Of a stretch of DNA of 36,436 nt, positions 25,250-33,600 are shown piece after piece; position 1 is the first letter of the stretch, and every line of letters starts with the position of its first letter. The DNA lies in contig NZ_LOHF01000040.1 in NCBI RefSeq assembly GCF_002158995.1, positions 1 through 36,436 of the forward strand, read 5' to 3'. The translations under genes and the position numbers were made by a program. Source of the DNA: Pseudomonas caspiana. Its GTDB lineage: Bacteria > Pseudomonadota > Gammaproteobacteria > Pseudomonadales > Pseudomonadaceae. Below the pieces are notes generated by a model. It was not told the DNA's origin. It made no database searches and worked only from the letters and a program-made list of their open reading frames with translations.

Positions 25250-26398
25250 TCAGACAGCCGGAACGACTACCGCACCCAGCGCCACCACCAACTGCTGCAA
25301 CGCAGCCGATTGGCCATTGATTCGCACCTTCAAGCCCTCGATCTCGCGACGCGGCGGATAATTTTTGCGCAGCAGGTCGAACGCTACTGGCTGGCTGATC
25401 GAGCCGACAAGACTACGCCGGAAGTCGGCATCATCACGGCGTGGGTCATAGACGCCACGACACAGCGTGTTCAACGCCCAGACCGGATCGGTGCGCTCAT
25501 CCAGGGTGACTTCAGCCAGCCACGGTTTGGGCAACAGATCGACAAGGCTGATGCGAGCTTCCTGACCCAGAAATGCACACAAAGCCTGATAAATCTGCGC
25601 AGTGCCCCGCTGCCGTCCATCGAGGCTGTAGCCCGCGATATGCGGCGTGCCGATCACGCACAGGTCAGCCAGTTCGGTATTCACCCTAGGCTCGCCTTCC
25701 CAGACGTCCAGCACGGCTTGCAGGTCTTCACGATCCAGCAGTGTGTCGTGCAGGGCGGCATTGTCGACGACGGGGCCACGACTGGCGTTGATCAACCAAC
25801 TGCCGTGTTTGAGCTGCTGCAAGCGTGTCTGATCGAGCAGATGCCAGGTCGGATGTTCACCACTCTTGTCCAGCGGGGTGTGCAGGCTGATCACGTCACA
25901 GCGCTGGAGGATTTCTTCCAGGCTGACGAAGTCACCGCCCTCGACCGCTTGCCGGGGAGGATCGCAGACCAGCACATTCCAACCCAGCGCCTTCAGCACC
26001 TTGATTAACCGCCCGCCGACCTGACCCGCGCCGACCACGCCATAGGTGCGCTGCGCCAGGTCTACGCCTTCGATTTCCGCCAGGGTCAGCAAACTGCCGA
26101 GCACGTAATCCACCACACCACGGGCATTACAGCCCGGCGCGCTGGACCACTGAATGCCTGCTTGCTGGAAGTGCTCCAGATCCAGATGGTCTGTGCCGAT
26201 GGTGCAGGTGCCGACAAAACGTACCGGGCTGCCTTCGAGCAGTTCGCGGGTCACCGGCGTCACCGAGCGCACCAACAGAATGTCGGCATCGGCCACGGCG
26301 GCGCGATCAATGGAACGGCCGGGCAAACGCCGGATCTCGCCAAAAGCGGCAAAGAACGCGTCGAGCAACGGAATATTTTCGTCAGCAACAATTCGCAT
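25250..26398 (-). CDS. pdxB: Erythronate-4-phosphate dehydrogenase
   Basis: A 382-residue D-2-hydroxyacid dehydrogenase in the DXP-dependent route to pyridoxal 5'-phosphate, oxidising 4-phosphoerythronate. The NAD loop is GVVGAGQVGGR (120-130). Catalytic residues are R207 (NASRGPVVD), E236 (DVWEGEP) and H253 (TPHIAGYS). The GTCTIGTDHLD and PGCNARGVVDYVLG segments and the C-terminal extension of about 90 residues distinguish PdxB from other family members. The ATG at 26398 follows GGGAG with about 7-nt spacing. A REPIN occupies most of the 245 nt separating it from tusA upstream on the same strand. Confidence 0.96.
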   Translation of the reverse strand: MRIVADENIPLLDAFFAAFGEIRRLPGRSIDRAAVADADILLVRSVTPVTRELLEGSPVRFVGTCTIGTDHLDLEHFQQAGIQWSSAPGCNARGVVDYVLGSLLTLAEIEGVDLAQRTYGVVGAGQVGGRLIKVLKALGWNVLVCDPPRQAVEGGDFVSLEEILQRCDVISLHTPLDKSGEHPTWHLLDQTRLQQLKHGSWLINASRGPVVDNAALHDTLLDREDLQAVLDVWEGEPRVNTELADLCVIGTPHIAGYSLDGRQRGTAQIYQALCAFLGQEARISLVDLLPKPWLAEVTLDERTDPVWALNTLCRGVYDPRRDDADFRRSLVGSISQPVAFDLLRKNYPPRREIEGLKVRINGQSAALQQLVVALGAVVVPAV

Positions 26399-26526
26399 GG
26401 TGTACTCCCAGAGGTCGGCGGCAGTTTAGGCATTGATCGTTGCGGATAGGAAGGTGTGTTCGAGCTGGCTGACTCTCAAGCAGGAGACCCTCTGCCTGCA
26501 GCCTTTTCAGCAGCGCTTCATTTGTC

Positions 26527-26616
26527 GTGGGACCGGCTTTAGCCGGGAAGGCGGCATATCTGACAGCAAAAATATGTCGGCTGTACTGGCCCCTTCCCGG
26601 CTAAAGCCGGTCCCAC
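26527..26616. repeat. REPIN (inverted REP pair), copy 1
   Basis: GTGGGACCGGCTTTAGCCGG (from 26527) is repeated in perfect inverse at the other end (to 26616), 90 bp in all. Each REP is itself a palindrome (CCGGCTTTAGCCGG). Such REP doublets are non-autonomous elements moved by RAYT transposases; no RAYT gene is in this window. It lies between tusA and pdxB, both on the minus strand. Confidence 0.95.
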
Positions 26617-26637
26617 GTCAGAAATACTCCGTACCGA

Positions 26638-26892
26638 TCAATCCAGCTTCTTGCGAATCCAGTACAGGAACGTTCCGTCTGCAGCCTCTTGGTCAACCAG
26701 ATCATGGCCCAGGAATACACAGAACTTGGGAATGTCGCGGCGTGTGGAAGGGTCGGTGGCGATGACCTTGAGCAGGCCGCCAGCAGGCAGGTCGCGGACT
26801 TTCTGATGCAGCATCATCACCGGCTCAGGGCAATTGAGACCGGTGGCATCGAGAATGGCGTCCACGGGCTGACTTTGGATGGGTTCAGACAT
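26638..26892 (-). CDS. tusA: Sulfur carrier protein TusA
   Basis: An 84-residue SirA/TusA-fold protein. C21 in GLNCPEPVMMLHQ is the cysteine that accepts persulfide sulfur from a cysteine desulfurase and passes it on for tRNA 2-thiouridine synthesis and related uses. The IATDPSTRRDIPKFC segment and the terminal YWIRKKLD are typical. The ATG at 26892 has GGAG 6 nt upstream; a GTG two codons earlier is less likely. The nearest upstream gene on the same strand is the DUF1289 protein, about 50 nt away, so a shared transcript is likely. Confidence 0.92.
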   Translation of the reverse strand: MSEPIQSQPVDAILDATGLNCPEPVMMLHQKVRDLPAGGLLKVIATDPSTRRDIPKFCVFLGHDLVDQEAADGTFLYWIRKKLD

Positions 26893-26941
26893 AAGCACTC
26901 CAGAAACAGGCGGGCATTATCCCGCGTATGCGGGCAGGTCG

Positions 26942-27412
26942 CTAGCTGCCAAACGCATCCTTGAGAAAGCCCGGTGCGATATAGCGTTCGTAGTGTGCTT
27001 CGGACAGCAGGAAAAATTCCCGATCAATGGCATCGCGCAAGTCAGGCAAGGCCCAGTCGCGGAACTCCGGCATCAGCGCCATACCGTAGGCTTCGATATT
27101 GGTGATCACCCGCGCGCCCCGCGCAATCAGTTGATAAGCCCAGCAATACTCTGACTGGGCAGGCACGAAGCGGATTTTGCGCTGTTCCAGTTGCGCACGC
27201 AGCTTGCCCGCATCAAATACTTCCAGCTTGGCGGTCATCACCTGAACCAGCAGTTGTTCGAGCCTTAGCCACACTGCCCGCTTCTGGTCTTCGTCATAAC
27301 CGTTCCAGTGGATCACTTCATGGTGGAAACGCTTGCAGCCACGGCACACCAGGTCCCCGTAAACAGTGGAACAAAGGCCGACGCAGGGCGTTTTGATGAT
27401 TTGATTGGGCAT
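26942..27412 (-). CDS. DUF1289-containing protein, long form
   Basis: A 156-residue protein. The N-terminus (C10, C14, C23, C26 in the pattern C-x3-C-x8-C-x2-C, then WNGY) is the DUF1289 domain, presumed to bind metal or an Fe-S cluster. DUF1289 proteins are often only 60-80 residues; here about 90 more follow, with a tryptophan- and tyrosine-containing region (SEYCWAYQLIARGARVITNI, then REFFLLSEAHYERYIAPGF) that I cannot assign. The ATG at 27412 is preferred over an upstream TTG because the family sequence begins there, although no clear ribosome binding site is seen. It diverges from acnB and probably leads into tusA. Confidence 0.8.
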   Translation of the reverse strand: MPNQIIKTPCVGLCSTVYGDLVCRGCKRFHHEVIHWNGYDEDQKRAVWLRLEQLLVQVMTAKLEVFDAGKLRAQLEQRKIRFVPAQSEYCWAYQLIARGARVITNIEAYGMALMPEFRDWALPDLRDAIDREFFLLSEAHYERYIAPGFLKDAFGS

Positions 27413-27498
27413 GGCGGACAGGGCAACGACAGGCAAGAACAAGCGCGCATATTAGCCCTTTGTCTAACGAGCTTCACCCCCGAACGTGTAGGGCTAAC

Positions 27499-27527
27499 TT
27501 ACCTTTACGGAAGATTTGCCGTAGAAT
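27499..27527 (+). promoter_or_regulatory. Putative acnB promoter
   Basis: TAGAAT (27522-27527) is a good -10; the -35 at 17 nt (TTACCT) is weak, suggesting activator dependence or an alternative site. Transcription from here would begin near 27534 and give a leader of about 270 nt that contains all the stem structures described next. Confidence 0.4.
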
Positions 27528-27559
27528 CAGCGAGCCTTTTAAGGCGCCAATGTCCGTTG

Positions 27560-27788
27560 GAAGCTGTTTTCAAAGCGTCACGAGCACAGTCAAAGTAACC
27601 CAGCAGTCCGGTGTTGACGCAGGATTCAAGCCCTCGTCAACACTCATCAGCCGTCCTGCAGGCGTAAAACTTTGAAAACAGCTTCTGTAAGGAATTGCCG
27701 AAAACCCTGGCCAAGGAACTCAAAAAGTTTCGTCGCGCAGGTTTTTCGGGCAATTCCTGGATGAGCGTCCCGGACACCCATTTGGGAC
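27560..27788 (+). promoter_or_regulatory. Highly structured 5' leader of acnB
   Basis: Three stems follow one another. Stem A is a perfect 16-bp inverted repeat, GAAGCTGTTTTCAAAG (27560-27575) with its complement at 27670-27685; inside it GTGTTGACG and CGTCAACAC (27611-27643) make a perfect 9-bp hairpin. Stem B pairs GGAATTGCCGAAAACC (27691-27706) with 27740-27757, about 16 bp with two bulges. Stem C pairs GTCCC (27767-27771) with GGGAC (27784-27788), 8 nt before the GAGGG ribosome binding site. The 395 nt between the DUF1289 and acnB starts holds no other gene. A regulatory leader is inferred; stem A with its inner hairpin could instead be a small inserted element of 126 bp. Confidence 0.6.
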
Positions 27789-27807
27789 CACTGATGAGGG
27801 TAATACT

Positions 27808-30417
27808 GTGCTTGAAGCCTACCGTAAACACATCGAAGAGCGTGCCGCCCAGGGTATCGTGCCCCAGCCGCTTAACGCCGAACAAACTGCTGGCTTGATC
27901 GAGCTGCTGAAGAATCCCCCGGCTGGTGAAGAAACTTTCCTTGTCGACCTGATCACCAATCGCATTCCACCTGGCGTTGACGAAGCTGCCTACGTCAAAG
28001 CCGGTTTCCTGTCTGCCCTGGCCAAGGGCGAAGCCACTTCTCCCCTGATCGACAAAAAGCGCGCCGTTGAACTGCTCGGCACCATGCAGGGCGGCTACAA
28101 CATCGTCACGCTGGTTGACCTGCTGGATGACGCAGAGCTGGCCCCGGTGGCCGCTCAGGAACTCAAGCACACGCTGCTGATGTTCGATGCCTTCCACGAC
28201 GTGGCTGAAAAAGCCAAGAACGGTAACCCTCACGCCAAGGCTGTGATTCAGTCCTGGGCTGACGGCGAGTGGTTCAAGAAGCGCCCTGTACTGGCCGACA
28301 AGATCAGCCTGCGCGTCTTCAAGGTGACTGGCGAAACCAACACCGACGACCTCTCCCCTGCACCTGACGCCTGGTCGCGTCCTGATATCCCGCTGCACGC
28401 CCTGGCCATGCTGAAAATGGCCCGTGAAGGCATCGTGCCGGACGTACAAGGCTCCATCGGTCCGATGAAGCAGATCGAAGAAATGCGCGGTCAGGGTTTC
28501 CCGATTGCCTATGTTGGCGACGTGGTCGGTACCGGTTCCTCGCGTAAATCCGCGACCAACTCGGTTCTGTGGTTCTTCGGTGACGACGTTCCTTACGTGC
28601 CGAACAAGCGCGCTGGCGGTTTCTGCTTCGGCAGCAAAATCGCTCCGATCTTCTACAACACCATGGAAGATGCCGGCGCCCTGCCAATCGAATTCGACGT
28701 CAGCAACATGAACATGGGCGACGTGATCGACCTGTATCCGCATGCTGGCAAAGTCTGCAAACACGGTACTGACGAAGTCCTGACCACCTTCGAAATGAAG
28801 ACACCGGTTCTGTTGGACGAAGTCCGTGCTGGCGGTCGTATCCCGCTGATCATCGGCCGTGGCCTGACTGACAAGGCTCGTGCCGAGCTGGGTCTGGGTC
28901 CTACCGACCTGTTCAAACTGCCGGAAGCACCAGTCGACACTGGCAAGGGCTACACCCTGGCGCAGAAGATGGTCGGCAAGGCATGCGGCCTGCCGGAAGG
29001 CAAAGGCGTTCGTCCAGGCACGTATTGCGAGCCGAAGATGACTACCGTGGGCTCGCAAGACACCACCGGCCCGATGACTCGCGACGAGCTGAAAGACCTG
29101 GCGTGCCTGGGCTTCTCCGCTGATCTGGTCATGCAGTCCTTCTGCCACACCGCTGCTTATCCGAAGCCGATCGACGTCACCACGCACCACACGCTGCCTG
29201 ACTTCATCATGACCCGTGGCGGCGTTTCCCTGCGTCCGGGCGACGGCATCATCCACAGCTGGCTGAACCGTATGCTGCTGCCGGATACCGTCGGTACCGG
29301 TGGTGACTCCCACACCCGTTTCCCGATGGGCATCTCGTTCCCGGCCGGTTCCGGTCTGGTTGCGTTTGCTGCGGCCACCGGCGTAATGCCGCTGGACATG
29401 CCGGAATCGATTCTGGTGCGCTTCAAAGGCAAGATGAAGCCTGGCATCACCCTGCGTGACCTGGTTCACGCGATTCCTTACTTCGCCATTCAGTCGGGCT
29501 TGCTGACTGTTGAGAAGAAAGGCAAGAAGAACGCCTTCTCCGGTCGTATTCTGGAGATCGAAGGCCTTGATGACCTGAGCATCGAACAGGCTTTCGAACT
29601 GTCCGACGCCTCGGCCGAACGCTCTGCTGCCGGTTGCACCATCAAGCTGTCGAAAGAGTCGATCACCGAGTACCTGAACTCCAACATCACCCTGCTGCGC
29701 TGGATGATCGGCGAAGGTTACGGCGATGTTCGTACGCTGGAACGTCGTGCTCAAGCGATGGAAGCCTGGGTTGCCAACCCTGAGCTGATGGTTGCCGACG
29801 CTGACGCGGAATACGCTGAAATCATCGAAATCGACCTGAACGACATCAACGAGCCAGTGCTGTGCGCACCGAACGATCCGGACGACGCCCGTCTGCTGTC
29901 CAGCGTTGCTGGCGAGAAGATCGACGAAGTGTTCATCGGTTCGTGCATGACCAACATCGGCCACTTCCGCGCTGCGGGCAAGTTGCTGGATAAGGTCAAA
30001 GGCCAACTGCCAACGCGCCTGTGGCTGTCGCCGCCGACCAAAATGGATGCTCATCAGCTGACGGAAGAAGGCTACTACGGCATCTACGGCAAGGCTGGCG
30101 CGCGCATGGAAATGCCGGGCTGCTCGCTGTGCATGGGTAACCAGGCACGAGTAGAGCCGAACTCGACGGTTGTGTCGACTTCGACCCGTAACTTCCCGAA
30201 CCGTCTGGGTGACGGCGCGAACGTCTACCTGGCCTCGGCCGAGCTGGCTTCCGTTGCTTCGATCCTGGGTCGCCTGCCGACCGTAGAGGAGTACATGGAA
30301 TACGCGAAACAGATCGATACCATGGCAGCGGACGTATACCGCTACCTGAGCTTCGACCAGATCGCCGAGTTCCGTGAAGTCGCAGCGAACGCCAAGATCC
30401 CGGTTGTTCAAGCGTAA
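27808..30417 (+). CDS. acnB: Bifunctional aconitate hydratase 2 / 2-methylisocitrate dehydratase (AcnB)
   Basis: An 869-residue aconitase B that interconverts citrate and isocitrate, and in many bacteria also dehydrates 2-methylcitrate-pathway intermediates. An N-terminal HEAT-like domain comes first, then the swivelling domain with GDVVGTGSSRKSATNSVLWF, then the catalytic domains. The 4Fe-4S ligands are C713 (FIGSCMTNIGH), C772 and C775 (GCSLCMGNQ), which match the E. coli cysteines with an offset of three. The start is GTG, with GAGGG 7 nt upstream. In Pseudomonas, acnB is a target of the iron-responsive PrrF RNAs; the leader here may add another layer. A strong terminator follows the stop. 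Confidence 0.97.
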   Translation: MLEAYRKHIEERAAQGIVPQPLNAEQTAGLIELLKNPPAGEETFLVDLITNRIPPGVDEAAYVKAGFLSALAKGEATSPLIDKKRAVELLGTMQGGYNIVTLVDLLDDAELAPVAAQELKHTLLMFDAFHDVAEKAKNGNPHAKAVIQSWADGEWFKKRPVLADKISLRVFKVTGETNTDDLSPAPDAWSRPDIPLHALAMLKMAREGIVPDVQGSIGPMKQIEEMRGQGFPIAYVGDVVGTGSSRKSATNSVLWFFGDDVPYVPNKRAGGFCFGSKIAPIFYNTMEDAGALPIEFDVSNMNMGDVIDLYPHAGKVCKHGTDEVLTTFEMKTPVLLDEVRAGGRIPLIIGRGLTDKARAELGLGPTDLFKLPEAPVDTGKGYTLAQKMVGKACGLPEGKGVRPGTYCEPKMTTVGSQDTTGPMTRDELKDLACLGFSADLVMQSFCHTAAYPKPIDVTTHHTLPDFIMTRGGVSLRPGDGIIHSWLNRMLLPDTVGTGGDSHTRFPMGISFPAGSGLVAFAAATGVMPLDMPESILVRFKGKMKPGITLRDLVHAIPYFAIQSGLLTVEKKGKKNAFSGRILEIEGLDDLSIEQAFELSDASAERSAAGCTIKLSKESITEYLNSNITLLRWMIGEGYGDVRTLERRAQAMEAWVANPELMVADADAEYAEIIEIDLNDINEPVLCAPNDPDDARLLSSVAGEKIDEVFIGSCMTNIGHFRAAGKLLDKVKGQLPTRLWLSPPTKMDAHQLTEEGYYGIYGKAGARMEMPGCSLCMGNQARVEPNSTVVSTSTRNFPNRLGDGANVYLASAELASVASILGRLPTVEEYMEYAKQIDTMAADVYRYLSFDQIAEFREVAANAKIPVVQA

Positions 30418-30439
30418 AAGCGCAACATCGCGTTAAAAG

Positions 30440-30466
30440 AACCCCGTCCATGTGACGGGGTTTTTT
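30440..30466 (+). terminator. Intrinsic terminator of acnB
   Basis: AACCCCGTC and GACGGGGTT form a 9-bp stem around CATGT, followed by TTTT. It lies 23 nt after the acnB stop. Confidence 0.93.
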
Positions 30467-30488
30467 ATTGGCTTCAAACCATCCTGAC

Positions 30489-30578
30489 GTGGGACCGGCT
30501 TTAGCCGGGAAAGCGATGTTTCTGACGTCCAATTTTCAGTGACTGTACCGACCTCTTCCCGGCTAAAGCCGGTCCCAC
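30489..30578. repeat. REPIN (inverted REP pair), copy 2
   Basis: This element has the same 90-bp length and identical REP ends as the copy at 26527-26616. The inner spacer is related but diverged (CTGAC and CTGTAC are kept at matching places). It lies between the terminators of the convergent acnB and gdhB genes. Confidence 0.95.
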
Positions 30579-30629
30579 GACATCGCGCCAATATGTGCGA
30601 TCGCGTTTCTCCTGTGGCACAGCGCCCAT

Positions 30630-30660
30630 AAAAAACCCCACATCTCACGATGCAGGGCTT
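30630..30660 (-). terminator. Intrinsic terminator of gdhB
   Basis: On the minus strand CCCTGCATC and GATGTGGGG pair over 9 positions with two G-U wobbles, followed by TTTTTTAT. It lies about 25 nt beyond the gdhB stop. Confidence 0.8.
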
Positions 30661-30683
30661 CTCGTTACAACCGAACTAAACCA

Positions 30684-33600
30684 TCAAACCGCGAGGGTCT
30701 GTCCACTCATGGCCAGGTCCAGCAGTTCGCGGTTGGCTACGGCATACATCGCGTAGTCCGTGCCGCTTGCTGCGCGGATGTCCACCAGCATGGCGCGCCA
30801 GCGGTCGACCATGGCGCTGTGCTGTTCAAGCCACAGGTTCAGGCGCTCCTCGATATCCGCAGGGCCATCGGCCATTTGCAGAACCGAGATGGTGATCGCC
30901 CGTTGCTGCCAGTCGATGTCATCACGGAACGCTTCGCGAGCCAGGGCTTGCCAGTTGTTCTCCACCGGCAGGCTGCTGATCTGTTGCAAGTACCAGGTCA
31001 CGTCCAGCGCGCTACCCACGGCGAAGTAAGCCTTGGCCACATCGGCAGCATTCTGCCCGGTGACGTCAGACGCTTCGATGATCGGCAACAGCGTGTACAG
31101 GTGGCTAGTGCCTGCGACCATGCGCGCCAATAGCTCCGGCACGCCAGCTTCGACATAGGCCTGATAGCGGGTCTGCCAGACTTCACGAGTCGGGCCTTCC
31201 AGCAGTTCATCGAGTTTAAGACCCAGCGCAGCGAGGTGCGGACCGAAGTGCGCAACATCACGCGCCGCGTCCAGCTCGTTGCGACGGCTACGCAGGAACC
31301 AGCGCGTCGCGCGGCGGCCCAGACGCATCAACTCGTCCATCAATGCCAGCTGAATCTCGGCAGGCACCTTGTAGTCCAGCGCCTCGATCTGACGGAACCA
31401 GTGCGGCAGGTGGAAGATGTCACGCACGATCACGTAAGCGCCCGCCACGTTGGCCGCACTCATGCCAGTGGACTCTTTGAGCCGCTGCACGAAGGTGATG
31501 CCCATGTGGTTGACCAGATCGTTGGCAATCTGGGTGCTGACGATTTCGCGCTTGAGACGATGCTGACGCATGGCGCCGGAGTACTTGGCACCCAGCGATG
31601 GCGGGAACGCGGTTTCCATGTCGCGAGCCAGATAGTCATCATCCGGTACGCGGGATTCCAGCAACGCTTCGTTCAGGTCGATTTTGCTGTAGGAGATCAA
31701 TACCGACAGCTCCGGACGCGTCAGGCCATGACCGGCCGCTACGCGCTCGCTGATCTGCTCTTCAGCAGGCAGGAACTCGATGGCGCGGTCCAGCTTGCCA
31801 CGGGCTTCCAGATCCGCCATCAGGCGCTTGTACTCGGCAATCCGCTCGTAAGCGCGACGCGTTGCCAGGGACAGGGCCTGGGTTTGCTTGTAGTTGTTGC
31901 CCAACACCAGATTGCCGACTTCGTCGGTCATGCTTTCCAGCAGCTGGTTACGCTGCTTTTCGGTCATGTCACCGGCCTGCACGACTTCGTTGAGCAGGAT
32001 CTTGATGTTCACTTCGTGGTCGGAGCAGTCAACACCAGCCGCGTTGTCGATGAAGTCCGTGTTGGAGCTGCCACCATTGAGCGCGAACTCGACACGGCCC
32101 AGTTGGGTCATGCCCAGGTTACCGCCCTCGCCCACCACCTTGCAGCGCAACTCGTCACCGTTGACCCGATGCGCGTCGTTGGCCTTGTCGCCCACATCGG
32201 CGTGGCTTTCTTCGCTGGACTTGACGTAAGTACCGATGCCGCCGTTCCACAACAGATCAACCGGCGCCTTGAGCAACGCGTTGAGCAGTTCGGTCGGAGT
32301 GAGCTTGTCAGCCTTGATGTCGAAGCGTTCTTTCATTTGCGGCGTGATGGCGATGCTTTTCGCACTGCGCGGGAAGATCCCGCCGCCTGCCGACATGATG
32401 CTGGTGTCGTAATCGGTCCAGGCCGAACGCGGCAGGTCATACAGACGCTTGCGCTCGATGAAGCTGCTGGCCGGGTCCGGATTCGGATCGATGAATATAT
32501 GCAGGTGATTGAACGCCGCCACCAGTTGCAACTTGTCGGACATCAGCAAGCCGTTGCCGAACACGTCGCCTGCCATGTCACCGATGCCGATGACGCTGAT
32601 GCTGTCTTGCTGAACGTTGATGTTGCGCTCACGGAAGTGACGCTGGACACCGACCCACGCGCCCTTGGCGGTAATGCCCATTTTCTTGTGGTCATAACCG
32701 GCCGAACCACCGGATGCAAACGCATCACCCAGCCAGAAGCCGTAATCGATGGCGATGCCGTTGGCGATGTCGGAGAAGGTTGCAGTGCCTTTGTCCGCCG
32801 CTACCACCAGGTACGGGTCATCGTCGTCATGACGCACGACGTTGGCAGGCGGAACCAGACCGCCTTCTTTCAGGTTGTCGGTAATGTCCAGCAAGCCGGA
32901 GATGAAGATGCGATAGCAGGCGATACCTTCAGCCTGAATATCATCGCGGCTGCCGCCCAGTGGCAGGCGACGCGGCAGGAATCCGCCTTTGGCACCCACT
33001 GGCACGATCACCGAGTTCTTCACGTGCTGGGCTTTCACCAAACCCAGGACTTCAGTGCGGAAGTCTTCTTCACGATCCGACCAGCGCAGCCCGCCACGGG
33101 CCACGTTACCGAAGCGCAGATGCACGCCTTCGACACGCGGCGAGTAGACGAAGATTTCAAACTTGGGCACCGGCTTTGGCAGCTCGGGAATCAGACGCGG
33201 GTTGAACTTGAAGCTGAAGTAGCTCTTGTTCTGACCGTTGGCGTCCGGCTGATAGAAGTTGGTGCGTTGGGTGGCTTTGATCAGGTCCAGATAACGACGC
33301 AGGATGCGGTCTTCGTTGAGCACCTGAACGTCGTCCAGTGCCGACAGGATCGCCTGTTCCAGACGCAATTGCTTGTCGTCCAGATCTTCAGTGGTCAGTT
33401 TGCGCGCCAGATAGAAGCGGGTTTTGAACAACCGGGTCAGCTCACGGGCAATGTCCGTGTGGTTGTTCAGCGTGCTGGCGATGTAGCCAAGGTCGAAGCC
33501 CAGGCGAATCTGTTTCAGGTAACGGGCGTAGGCACGCAGCAGCGCTACGTCGCGCCACGGCAGACCGGCAGTCAGAACAAGACGGTTGAACGCGTCGTTC

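Noticed and set aside
27637..30411. A 924-codon open frame on the minus strand opposite acnB
   Set aside because: It has the same cause as the antisense frame over gdhB: it overlaps AcnB completely, and the AcnB cluster cysteines and domains are intact on the plus strand.
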